Below are positions 19,360 through 28,698 of a DNA stretch of 34,328 nucleotides, one piece after another; position 1 is the stretch's first letter; each line of letters opens with the position of its first letter. The notes beneath the pieces are model-generated. The model saw only the letters and a program-made list of their open reading frames with translations, was not told the origin of the DNA and searched no databases. The stretch is from an uncultured Bacteroidota bacterium (GTDB taxonomy: Bacteria; Bacteroidota; Bacteroidia; Flavobacteriales; Flavobacteriaceae). The position numbers were made by a program, and so were the translations under genes. Location of the stretch: assembly GCA_902606525.1 (NCBI GenBank), contig CACLGW010000011.1:1-34328 (forward strand), in the 5' to 3' direction.

Positions 19360-19892
19360 ATATTCTTTCTAGTTTTTTTATAAAGCCTTATTCCTAAAAC
19401 TAGAACTGCCGCCAAGCCTAAGATACCCAAAAGTACTCCAATCCAGTTAAGACTATCTTTTAAGATGGCTAAAAATACTATCGCAAAAAGTAATAATGTA
19501 GCACCTTCGTTCCAAATTCTCATAAATATTTCACTATAGTCAATCCTGTCTTGCTGAAGTTTTAAGAAAATTAGATGAGTTTTCAAATGATAAACGATTA
19601 AAAGTGCAACAAAAGTAAGCTTAAGATGCATCCAACTTTGAAAAAGCCATGAGGGCATTAGCAACAAGAGCCAAATGGCAAATATTATAGCTAAAATGGC
19701 TGAAGGCCATGTTATGATGTACCATAACCTCCGAGACATGATTTTTAGTTGAGGTATTAATATATCTGATTCTTGTTTTTCCTTTTTAGAGGCTTCTATA
19801 TGATAGATGAATAGCCTTGGAATGTAGAACAATCCAGCAAACCAAGTAATTACAAAAATCAGATGTAAGGCTTTGATATAATTATAATACAA
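19356..19892 (-). CDS. hemJ: HemJ-type protoporphyrinogen oxidase (CopD/UPF0093 family)
   Basis: MYYNYIKALHLIFVITWFAGLFYIPRLFIYHIEA..LSRRLWYIITWPSA-type motifs; MHLKLTFVALLIVYH. Confidence 0.82.
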   Translation of the reverse strand: MYYNYIKALHLIFVITWFAGLFYIPRLFIYHIEASKKEKQESDILIPQLKIMSRRLWYIITWPSAILAIIFAIWLLLLMPSWLFQSWMHLKLTFVALLIVYHLKTHLIFLKLQQDRIDYSEIFMRIWNEGATLLLFAIVFLAILKDSLNWIGVLLGILGLAAVLVLGIRLYKKTRKNI

Positions 19893-19898
19893 TTTGGT

Positions 19899-22800
19899 TT
19901 ATTTTAATGTTAAGTAATCTAAATCTAATTTTGAAAATTCTTTATTAAAAGTTTCTAAATCTTCCGTAATAAGCTTTTTATAGTTTTCCAAGTGCTCATT
20001 AATTTTGGTTGTAAGGATTTTACGCATCACTTCATCTTGATCTGTTGGAGGAAAATCGTTCATAGTTACCAATTCATTTAAATAACCTAATTTATTTGTT
20101 AACTTTATTGGAAAATTCAAGGGGTCTTGATTACTCCTATTTTGGGTTTGGTATAATGCTTTTTCAATCTCAGTTAAAAAATCAATAAGTTCTTTAGATT
20201 TTTCATAAAGTGTAATTACTTCCTCCTTTTCCTTGTAGCTTTTTTGAAAATCTTGTAGCTTTTTACGAATGATTCGAATATTTTCAATTGCCATATGTGC
20301 CTTATCGGCAGTTGCGTTTGTTTGGTTAACGAAATTAAACTGGCGTCTCATATCTTCTAATGTTGCTTCAGAACGAGGATCTGGAAGTATTTCAAAAGAC
20401 TGCTCTTTAGTATCCCCATTTTTAATAAGAGTTACCTTGTAACTCCCAGGTACAGCTTTTGCTCCTAAAAATGAGACACTCCAAAAAATCATACCTTCTA
20501 GTATTTTTGCTCCTTTATAACGTGTATCCCAGACGAAGGTATTTCCCCCCTGTTTTACATCTAATTTATTTTCTTTATCAACAGAACTGAATTTTTTTAT
20601 TAAAGACCCATCTTTTTCTTTAAAATACAATAATAAAGTATCTTTTTTAGCATCATAATCTTTTAAATTAAAATTTATAACTACACCATTTGGAAGATTT
20701 GTCCCCTGAGTGAGTGATGGACTTTTAAGGGTCCCCCCTATAGTTCGATAACTATTTTTTGGTTTAAAAAGATTAATCGGTTGGTAAGCAGTTTTTGAAC
20801 CAATTTGATGGAGAACTGTCAAATCATCTAAAGCCCATAGACTTCGCCCTTGAGTAGCAACAATCAAACTATTTTCTTTTATAACTAAATCTGTTATTGG
20901 AACAATTGGGAGGTTTAACTGAAATGAATTCCATGAGTTTCCATCATCAAAAGAAATATACATACCCGTTTCCGTTCCAACGTAAAGCAACCCTTTTTTG
21001 TTTGGATCAGCACGAAGAACCCGAGTAAAATGTTCAGAAGAAATCCCTGCGGTAATAATACTCCAAGTTTTTCCATAATCGAGAGTTCTATAGAGATAAG
21101 GTCTAAAATCTCCTTTTTTGTATAAAGTTCCAGCAACATAACAAATTGCTGGGTCAAATGGCGAAGGTTCAATACTATTAATCATTAACCATTTTGGCAT
21201 TACAGGTGGTGTTATATTTTCCCAATTCTTGCCTCCATCATGAGTTAAATGTAATAAACCATCATCACTTCCTACCCAAATTAGTCCCTCTTTTAAGGGA
21301 GATTCGTTTGCTGCAAAAATGGTACAATAATATTCTACTCCAGTATTGTCCTGTGTGATAGGACCTCCTGAAGATTTTAATTTTTCAGGATCATTTCGTG
21401 TTAAATCTGGACTAATAACCTTCCAGCTTTGTCCTTCATTTTCTGAAACATGAACATGATTTGAAAATGTATATAATTTTTTTGGGTCGTGTTTGCTAAA
21501 ATGTATTGGGAAGTTCCATTGAAAACGATATTTCATTCCTTCTGCTCCATATCCCATAGGATTATCTGGCCATACATTTATCCCCCGTACTGTATTTTTA
21601 TTATGGTTGACCCTAGTTAAAAAACCGCCGTAGCTACCGCCATAAACGATATCGTTATTATTTGGATCTACGGCAATATGAGCTGATTCTCCGCCTGCAG
21701 TCTCTTCCCAGTCTGATTCTGAAATGCCATTTCCTGAAGAACGGTAGTTTATTCTTAATGTAGAATTATCCTGTTGAGCGACATATATACGAAATGGGAA
21801 AGAGTTGTCTGTTGTTACTCTATAAAATTGTGCTGTTGGTTGGTTGTGATATGTACTCCATGTTAAGCCTGCGTTAAAAGAAACTTGAGCACCACCATCG
21901 TCTGCTATTATCATTCTTTGGTTATCTTCGGGTGCAATCCATAAATCATGATGGTCTCCATGATTTGCATCATTACTTGTAAAGGTTTTTCCACCATCTT
22001 TTGACTTATGATATGATACATTCATAACGTAAACAATGTCCTCATCTTGAGTATCAGCATAAATTTTTGAGTAATACCAAGCACGTTGGCGCAAAGCTCT
22101 ACTATCGTTAATATGACTCCAAGTGATTCCTCCATCATCTGAACGGTAGACTCCACCTTCATCCTTATTTTCAACAATGGCCCAAACTCGCTGAGAATTT
22201 ACTGGTGATACAGTCACGCCAATAATTCCCAAAATCCCCTTAGCAAAACCTTGGTTATCACTAATTTCGGTCCAATTTTTTCCCTCGTCTGTACTTTTCC
22301 AGAGTGCTGAACCTTCACCTCCACTGTTTAAACTGTAAGGAGTTCTATTTAAACGCCAGGTAGAAGCATAAAGTATTCTAGGATTAGAGGGATCTATTAC
22401 CAACTCCACTACTCCTGAATGTTGGTTTGAAAAAAGTATTCTTTCCCAATTTTTTCCACCATCAATACTTTTGTAAACTCCGCGCTCAGGGGTAGGTTTA
22501 TATATATTTCCTAAAACTGCTGCATACAGGATATCTGGGTTTTTGGGATTTATCACAATTCGAGGAATATGTCGTGACTTTGGTAAACCAGAAAAAGTCC
22601 ATGATTTGCCAGCATTAACAGTTTTCCATATTCCGTAACCAGATGAAACGTTCCCCCTTACTGTTACTTCTCCACCTCCAACATATATAACATTAGGGTC
22701 GCTTTTTGAAACTGAAACAGATCCAATACTTCCCCCGAAATATCCATCTGATATATTTTCATAGGTTGTACCACCATCTTCAGTTTTCCATACACCTCCT

Positions 22801-23039
22801 CCTGCAGATCCAAAATAATATAGATCTGGTTTACCAGGAACCCCAGTTACAGCGGAAGAGCGTCCACCTCTAAATGGTCCAATTGAACGATACTTCAAAG
22901 ACTCATATATACTTTCAGGATAGCTAACAATATTTTTTTTGCTTGGTCTTTTGGATTGAGAATTTATAGATTGAAATACGATTAAAAATACTATAGAAGC
23001 ATTTAACAAGAGTCTTCTGCAAAGAATTATAGATTTCAT
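19899..23039 (-). CDS. Secreted VPS10/BNR-type beta-propeller protein (sialidase-like fold, function unknown)
   Basis: Signal peptide; repeats such as GVWKTEDGGTTYENISDGYFGG, GIWKTVNAGKSWTFSG, GVYKSIDGGKNWERI, ALWKSTDEGKNWTEI, GVYRSDDGGITWSHI. Confidence 0.85.
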   Translation of the reverse strand: MKSIILCRRLLLNASIVFLIVFQSINSQSKRPSKKNIVSYPESIYESLKYRSIGPFRGGRSSAVTGVPGKPDLYYFGSAGGGVWKTEDGGTTYENISDGYFGGSIGSVSVSKSDPNVIYVGGGEVTVRGNVSSGYGIWKTVNAGKSWTFSGLPKSRHIPRIVINPKNPDILYAAVLGNIYKPTPERGVYKSIDGGKNWERILFSNQHSGVVELVIDPSNPRILYASTWRLNRTPYSLNSGGEGSALWKSTDEGKNWTEISDNQGFAKGILGIIGVTVSPVNSQRVWAIVENKDEGGVYRSDDGGITWSHINDSRALRQRAWYYSKIYADTQDEDIVYVMNVSYHKSKDGGKTFTSNDANHGDHHDLWIAPEDNQRMIIADDGGAQVSFNAGLTWSTYHNQPTAQFYRVTTDNSFPFRIYVAQQDNSTLRINYRSSGNGISESDWEETAGGESAHIAVDPNNNDIVYGGSYGGFLTRVNHNKNTVRGINVWPDNPMGYGAEGMKYRFQWNFPIHFSKHDPKKLYTFSNHVHVSENEGQSWKVISPDLTRNDPEKLKSSGGPITQDNTGVEYYCTIFAANESPLKEGLIWVGSDDGLLHLTHDGGKNWENITPPVMPKWLMINSIEPSPFDPAICYVAGTLYKKGDFRPYLYRTLDYGKTWSIITAGISSEHFTRVLRADPNKKGLLYVGTETGMYISFDDGNSWNSFQLNLPIVPITDLVIKENSLIVATQGRSLWALDDLTVLHQIGSKTAYQPINLFKPKNSYRTIGGTLKSPSLTQGTNLPNGVVINFNLKDYDAKKDTLLLYFKEKDGSLIKKFSSVDKENKLDVKQGGNTFVWDTRYKGAKILEGMIFWSVSFLGAKAVPGSYKVTLIKNGDTKEQSFEILPDPRSEATLEDMRRQFNFVNQTNATADKAHMAIENIRIIRKKLQDFQKSYKEKEEVITLYEKSKELIDFLTEIEKALYQTQNRSNQDPLNFPIKLTNKLGYLNELVTMNDFPPTDQDEVMRKILTTKINEHLENYKKLITEDLETFNKEFSKLDLDYLTLK

Positions 23040-23120
23040 AATTTGTTTTTTCAGTGAAAATAAAAGTATAAAAATAAATTGTATGTAAGATTTGAAAGTT
23101 ATCAGTTAAATCTGGGCTTT

Positions 23121-24461
23121 TTATGTTAATTCTTTCCTAACAGCACGATTTAAAAAATAAGCTGTGACAAGGGTGGATAATAAATCTGACAAAGGAAAAG
23201 CCATCCAAACACCAATTAAACCATAATATTTTGGTAATGTAAAGAGAAGTGGGATAAAAAAGAGTCCCTGACGACTTAATGTAAGTAACAAAGCAGGTAA
23301 TGCTTTACCAATGGCTTGAAAATATGCTGAACCAATAAGTTGTATACCAATTATAGGCAAAGCCATAAAAACATATCGTAAAGCAATAGGAGTGTCAATG
23401 CAAACTTTTACTTCATTAGAAAATATCCCTGGAATAAAATTAGAAAAAATAAAAATTAGGATAAAGACAAGACTTGCTAAAATACTAGCGTATAGTATAG
23501 AAATATTTATCACCTTTCTTACTCTTTGCCAATTCTTAGCCCCATAATTGAAGCCTGCAATAGGAAGAAATCCCTGAGTTATTCCAAAAATGGGAAAAGT
23601 AGCAAACATCAACATTCTACTTATAATTGCATATACCGTAATTGAAGCTTCGCCTCCATATGAAAATAAAATATTATTTACTAATAATACAGTAAGACTG
23701 ACCATTGCTTGTCGCAACAGGGTAACTGACCCTAAAGACGAAATCTCTTTTACTATTCCAAATTGGATTTTAAATGCACTAAGATTTGGTATCAGAGAAG
23801 ATCTTCGAGAAATAAAAAAATATAATATGTAAGACACACATACTGCGTAAGAAAGTGTTGTTGCCCAGGCGGCACCCATCATCCCCCAATCAAAAATTTT
23901 TATAAAAATATAGTCTAACAATAAATTAGAAACTGAAGGTAAAAGCATCGCATACATAGCATCTTTTGGTTTCCCTTCAGCACGAATTGTGTTATTGGCC
24001 ATCATACATAAAGCAAGGACTGGAACACCATATAAAACTATTACATAATAGGTTTTTGCTAAATCAAATAAATTTCCTTTTCCTCCAAATAATATTATAA
24101 TTTGATCAACGAAAGCTAATCCAAAGATTACGAAAACACAAGTAAGGGTAAGTGTTAATGTAACTTGGTTGCCAAAGGTCTGAGTTGCTTTCAGTATATT
24201 TTTGTCTCCTAAACTTCTTGAAATAATTGAGGCTCCTCCAATACCAATCGCCATTCCCAAAGCCGCAATAAAAAATGAAACCGGCAAAACAACATTAATT
24301 GCAGCGATAGCATTAGATCCAATCCACTGTCCTACAAAAATAGTATCAATTAGTATATTCAGTGACATTACTAAAATCCCAATAGAAGCAGGAATAGCTT
24401 GCTGGATAAGTAATTTTGGTATGGGTAGTATTCCTAAGAGTTCCGTTGAAGGGTTTTTCAT
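23121..24461 (-). CDS. MATE family efflux transporter
   Basis: Polytopic; PASIGILVMSLNILIDTIFVGQWIGSNAIAAINVVLPVSFF; GIGGASIISRSLG; PIAGFNYGAKNWQRVRKV. Confidence 0.92.
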   Translation of the reverse strand: MKNPSTELLGILPIPKLLIQQAIPASIGILVMSLNILIDTIFVGQWIGSNAIAAINVVLPVSFFIAALGMAIGIGGASIISRSLGDKNILKATQTFGNQVTLTLTLTCVFVIFGLAFVDQIIILFGGKGNLFDLAKTYYVIVLYGVPVLALCMMANNTIRAEGKPKDAMYAMLLPSVSNLLLDYIFIKIFDWGMMGAAWATTLSYAVCVSYILYFFISRRSSLIPNLSAFKIQFGIVKEISSLGSVTLLRQAMVSLTVLLVNNILFSYGGEASITVYAIISRMLMFATFPIFGITQGFLPIAGFNYGAKNWQRVRKVINISILYASILASLVFILIFIFSNFIPGIFSNEVKVCIDTPIALRYVFMALPIIGIQLIGSAYFQAIGKALPALLLTLSRQGLFFIPLLFTLPKYYGLIGVWMAFPLSDLLSTLVTAYFLNRAVRKELT

Positions 24462-25489
24462 TTAGCACTTTGATTAAGTGCCCATTCATCAATCCACCGA
24501 CTAAGAACATTGACCCATTCATCTCGGTCATTAATACAAGGAATTACATGTAAAGTTTTTCCCCCGTTTTCTTCAAAATCTTCCGCAGCTTCCATACCAA
24601 TTTCCTCTAATGTCTCCAAACAATCTGAGACAAAAGCTGGAGTGGCAATAGCTAATTCCAGAGTTCCATTTTTTGCAAATTTTTCAACTGTTTTGTCTGT
24701 GTAGGGTTTTAGCCATGATCCTAAAATTGAAACTCTGGATTGGAAACTCGTCGAAAAAGTTCCTTGTTTTAATTCAAGATATTCAGCTACTTTTATAGAA
24801 GTCATCTCACATTGATGACGATAACAAAATTCATGAGCTGGTGAATCTTCAAAACAGCATTTTCCATCCATTTTACAATGAGAATTTGTTATATCTGATT
24901 TTCTAATATGACGCTCCGGTACTCCGTGATATGAAAACAATAGATGTTCCCAATTCTTGCCCTGAAGTTCTTCTTGAATAGAATTACCTAAAACCCTAAT
25001 ATAATCAGGATGATTGTAAAAAGAAGGTAATGAGGTGAGTTGCATTTCAGGAAAAAATTCTTTTTGAAGTTTGTTTGCTAGAACTAAAATAGTTTCTGTT
25101 GTGGCCATTGCAAATTGGGGGTATAAAGGAATAATCAATACATCCGTAACTCCAAGATGTTTTAAATTTTCCATACCTTGTTTAATGGACGGATTCCCGT
25201 ATCTCATGGCCAACTCTAAAGGAGGTGAAATTTTTTTCTGAATTTTTTGTTGTAATCTTTTTGAGATAACTATTAATGGTGATCCTTCATTCCACCAAAT
25301 TTTCTTGTACGCTTTAGCTGACTTTTTTGGACGAGTTTTTAAAATAATTCCTTTTACCAGGAATGTTCTAAACCACTTGGGTAAATCAATCACCCTTTCA
25401 TCCATTAAGAATTCATCCAAATAATCTCTTACGTCGTTTGTGTCAGTACTATCTGGCGAACCTAGATTGACTAATAAAACTCCTTTCAT
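24458..25489 (-). CDS. hemH: Ferrochelatase
   Basis: MKGVLLVNLGSPDSTDTNDVRDYLDEFLMDERVID, MRYGNPSI, IIPLYPQFAMATT, LLFSYHGVPERHI. Start at 25489 (MKG) preferred over 25495. Confidence 0.96.
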   Translation of the reverse strand: MKGVLLVNLGSPDSTDTNDVRDYLDEFLMDERVIDLPKWFRTFLVKGIILKTRPKKSAKAYKKIWWNEGSPLIVISKRLQQKIQKKISPPLELAMRYGNPSIKQGMENLKHLGVTDVLIIPLYPQFAMATTETILVLANKLQKEFFPEMQLTSLPSFYNHPDYIRVLGNSIQEELQGKNWEHLLFSYHGVPERHIRKSDITNSHCKMDGKCCFEDSPAHEFCYRHQCEMTSIKVAEYLELKQGTFSTSFQSRVSILGSWLKPYTDKTVEKFAKNGTLELAIATPAFVSDCLETLEEIGMEAAEDFEENGGKTLHVIPCINDRDEWVNVLSRWIDEWALNQSAK

Positions 25490-25499
25490 GCACAATTTT

Positions 25500-26381
25500 T
25501 TACGAAGATACTGAACCTAAATATTTCTTTGGAGTAGTTCCATATTTCTTTTTAAAAGCGGCTATGAAATGGCTTCCTGTGCTATATCCTAGCCTTAGGC
25601 CAACTTCATTTACGTTATACTTTTGAGAATCTAGCATTCTACGGGCCTCATTCATTTTGTGATCCAGCAAATATGAAAATACTGTATCACCATAAAGCTG
25701 TTTAAAACCATCTTTTAATTTTTTTAGTGATAAACCAATTTCAATTGCTAACTGCTCTAATGATGGCGGATCGGTCATTCGTTCTAAAATTATTTTCTTT
25801 GCATTTCTTATTTTTTGAACATTCTCCTCGTCCACAAGAAAGGGACACTGTTCAATGGATGGATCTTCATTTTTGTTAAAATAAAGACTTAAAAGTTCAT
25901 AAACCTTTCCTTTGAAATATAACGATTTCATGCTATCGTGTACTTTAGCTTGTAGAATTTGACTTAATACAACAGCAATGGGAGAGGAAAAGGGAAGATT
26001 ATCGTAATACTTTCTTGTTTTATTCTCCGGACTCAAAAATGAAATATGATCAGCATCTGAAGAAAACAGTGAATGAAATTTCGTGATAGAAATCAAAACA
26101 CTTACCATCCATGTATCAGAAGATAATTCCACATCTATGGGTAAAGCTTTTTGAGGATTATAAAGCAACATAGAATGGTCCTCTCTTACTTGAAAGGTAT
26201 AATTACCATCATTAAATATGAAATTTGTTTGCCCTTTTAAGCAAAAATGAAATTGTATAACATCTTGATTTACAGGATATTCTTTCTTTAATACTTCCTC
26301 GCTATCATTTTTTAATCTTAAAACAAAAAGACCAGTTTCAACTTCTGTTTCAAAAAATGAACTTATATCGTTATTTTTCAT
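25500..26381 (-). CDS. AraC family transcriptional regulator
   Basis: C-terminal double HTH: PSLEQLAIEIGLSLKKLKDGFKQLYGDTVFSYLLDHKMNEARRMLDSQKYNVNEVGLRLGYSTGSHFIAAFKKKYGTTPKKY. Confidence 0.93.
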   Translation of the reverse strand: MKNNDISSFFETEVETGLFVLRLKNDSEEVLKKEYPVNQDVIQFHFCLKGQTNFIFNDGNYTFQVREDHSMLLYNPQKALPIDVELSSDTWMVSVLISITKFHSLFSSDADHISFLSPENKTRKYYDNLPFSSPIAVVLSQILQAKVHDSMKSLYFKGKVYELLSLYFNKNEDPSIEQCPFLVDEENVQKIRNAKKIILERMTDPPSLEQLAIEIGLSLKKLKDGFKQLYGDTVFSYLLDHKMNEARRMLDSQKYNVNEVGLRLGYSTGSHFIAAFKKKYGTTPKKYLGSVSS

Positions 26382-26473
26382 AAGAAAAATTTTATTAAAA
26401 ATAATTAAAACCTTTCTAAAACAATACGAAAATAGGGATTTATATAATTGTAAAGAAAAAATAGTTTTATACC

Positions 26474-26512
26474 TTTTTAGTTATTTATAAACTTTTTAGC
26501 GTTATTTTTTAG
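26474..26512. repeat. Three TTTTTAG repeats in the hem divergent intergenic region
   Basis: TTTTTAG at 26474-26480, 26493-26499, 26506-26512; first two lie in longer CTTTTTAG-(CG)-TTATTT similarity, 19 bp apart. Confidence 0.4.
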
Positions 26513-26530
26513 CCTATCCCTAACTTATTT

Positions 26531-27796
26531 TTGTCTACAAAAATTGGAAATAAATCTTTGAAAAAAGCACACCATTTCTTTGCAATAGGACTTAGCTTCA
26601 AAACTGCAAACATTGACCTAAGGGGAGAGTTTAGTCTTAATGATTCAATGCAGCATGCTCTATTTTTAGATGCTAAAGAAAATAATTTACAAGACTTAAT
26701 TATTATAAATACTTGTAACAGAACTGAACTATATGCTTGGGCTAAAAATGCTGAAATTCTGACAAATTTACTTTGCAAGCATTCGGGTGGAAAAAAAAAT
26801 ATTTTTGAAAGAATAGGATATTGCTATAAAGATGATGAAGGAATAAACCACCTCTTTCGAGTTGGAACTGGACTCGAAAGTCAAATTTTAGGTGATTTTG
26901 AAATAATTAGTCAGATAAAGCAAGGTTTTTATAGATCAAAAAAAATGGGACTAGCTCAAGGGTATCTTGAACGTTTAACAAATGCTGTAATTCAGGCAAG
27001 TAAAAGGATAAAAACTGAAACTGAAATATCAAGCGGAGCTACATCGGTTGCCTATGCATCTGTTCAATATATTCTAAAAAATATTGAAGATATTTCTAGC
27101 AAGAATATATTACTTTTTGGAACAGGTAAAATTGGTACGAATACTTGTGAAAATCTTGTTAAACATACAAAAAATGATCACATTACCTTAATCAACAGGA
27201 CCCAAGCCCGAGCTGAAAAGATAGCTGGAAAATTTCCAGTTATTGTTAAACCATATGGTGAATTAACTTCTTTAATTCATGATGCCGATGTCCTTGTTGT
27301 GGCAACTGGAGCCCAAAAGCCTACAATTTCTGAGGATCTTATTCATAAAACTAAGCCTTTACTTATTCTTGATCTTTCCATCCCCAGAAATGTTTCTTCG
27401 AAAGTTAATAATCTTAAAAATATAAAAGTAGTCCATCTAGATGAACTTTCTCAAATTACTGATGCAACTTTTGAAAAACGTAAAAAATATATACCAAAGG
27501 CTGAAATTATAATTGAGGAAGTAAAAGCTGAATTTTTAATTTGGCTCAAGCATCGAAAATATATCCCAGCTTTAAATGCATTCAAAAAAAAGATTACAGT
27601 CTCTAAAAAAGAGGAAGAACAAGTCACCCAATATTTGAATAACTGCTTTGGTTATCAAAAAAAACAACAAATTGCTCAAAAAATTACTGGACAAATTGCT
27701 GCATATCTAAGAGAAAATCCTCAATGTGCCGAAGAAACAATCGAACTTATTGAAGATGTTTTTCAACTTACGTCTGAGAAATCCTATCAAAGATGA
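26531..27796 (+). CDS. hemA: Glutamyl-tRNA reductase (TTG start)
   Basis: HHFFAIGLSFKTANIDLRGEFSL, IIINTCNRTELYA, VGTGLESQILGDFEIISQIK, NILLFGTGKIGTNTCENL. Confidence 0.95.
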   Translation: MSTKIGNKSLKKAHHFFAIGLSFKTANIDLRGEFSLNDSMQHALFLDAKENNLQDLIIINTCNRTELYAWAKNAEILTNLLCKHSGGKKNIFERIGYCYKDDEGINHLFRVGTGLESQILGDFEIISQIKQGFYRSKKMGLAQGYLERLTNAVIQASKRIKTETEISSGATSVAYASVQYILKNIEDISSKNILLFGTGKIGTNTCENLVKHTKNDHITLINRTQARAEKIAGKFPVIVKPYGELTSLIHDADVLVVATGAQKPTISEDLIHKTKPLLILDLSIPRNVSSKVNNLKNIKVVHLDELSQITDATFEKRKKYIPKAEIIIEEVKAEFLIWLKHRKYIPALNAFKKKITVSKKEEEQVTQYLNNCFGYQKKQQIAQKITGQIAAYLRENPQCAEETIELIEDVFQLTSEKSYQR

Positions 27797-28698
27797 TCCG
27801 AATTGGAACCCGAAAAAGCGCATTAGCTCTGTGGCAAGCAAATTACGTAAAGGATCAATTAGAGAAAAAAGGACAATCATGTATTTTAGTTACTATTGAA
27901 AGTAGTGGAGATCAAAATTTATTAAAGCCCCTTTATGCAATGGGTATACAAGGGATTTTCACTAAAGCTTTAGATCATGCTCTTTTAAACAATGATATCG
28001 ACATAGCTGTTCATAGTCTAAAAGATGTACCAACTTTATTAGCAAAGGGAATTAAAATATCTGCTTATCTTAAAAGAGGAGCTGCAAATGATATTATGGT
28101 TTATCAAAAAAAATTTATCAATTGGGAAAAAAATAATCTCATTGGAACAGGTAGCCTCAGGCGCAAAGCGCAATGGTTAAGGAAATATCCATATCATATT
28201 ACTGAAAATCTTAGAGGCAACCTACAAAAAAGACTTGACAAACTTAGTAAATCAAAATGGGGTGGAGCTATTTTTGCTCAAGCTGGTTTAGAACGCATAA
28301 ATCTTTTGAAAAATAAATTTGAAGTCTTAGACTGGATGATTCCGGCTCCTGGACAAGGCACTATTTGTGTTGCAAGTTTAGAAAAAAATAAAGTTCTAGG
28401 AGAAACAGTTAAACCCTTAAATTGTATTGATACTCAATTATGTTCTGAAATTGAAAGAACCTTCCTTAATAAATTAGAGGGTGGTTGTACAGCCCCTATA
28501 GGTGCTCATGCTTTTATAAAAGAAGAGGAGATTAACTTTCATGGAGGACTTTTTTCATTGGATGGAGCAAAAGCTATTTTTTACAAAACAAAAGTAAATA
28601 TAAATAAAGCAGAAGGGCTTGGTAGAAAAGCTGCATCTCAAATCTTAAGAAAGGGTGGATATGAATTGATGTTAGAAATAAAAAAACTGATGAAATGA
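27793..28698 (+). CDS. hemC: Hydroxymethylbilane synthase
   Basis: MIRIGTRKSALALWQANYVKD, IDIAVHSLKDVPT, GTGSLRRKAQW, LNKLEGGCTAPIGAHA (cofactor Cys). Confidence 0.97.
   Translation: MIRIGTRKSALALWQANYVKDQLEKKGQSCILVTIESSGDQNLLKPLYAMGIQGIFTKALDHALLNNDIDIAVHSLKDVPTLLAKGIKISAYLKRGAANDIMVYQKKFINWEKNNLIGTGSLRRKAQWLRKYPYHITENLRGNLQKRLDKLSKSKWGGAIFAQAGLERINLLKNKFEVLDWMIPAPGQGTICVASLEKNKVLGETVKPLNCIDTQLCSEIERTFLNKLEGGCTAPIGAHAFIKEEEINFHGGLFSLDGAKAIFYKTKVNINKAEGLGRKAASQILRKGGYELMLEIKKLMK

Noticed and set aside
23590-24704. Small ORFs at 23590, 24202, 24346 and 24510 within MATE/hemH
   Set aside because: All are antisense or alternate-frame shadows of strongly supported genes.
26526-26533. TATTTTTG matching the Bacteroidota -7 element TAnnTTTG
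   Set aside because: It overlaps the hemA TTG start codon and lacks a -33 element, so it is probably chance in AT-rich DNA.
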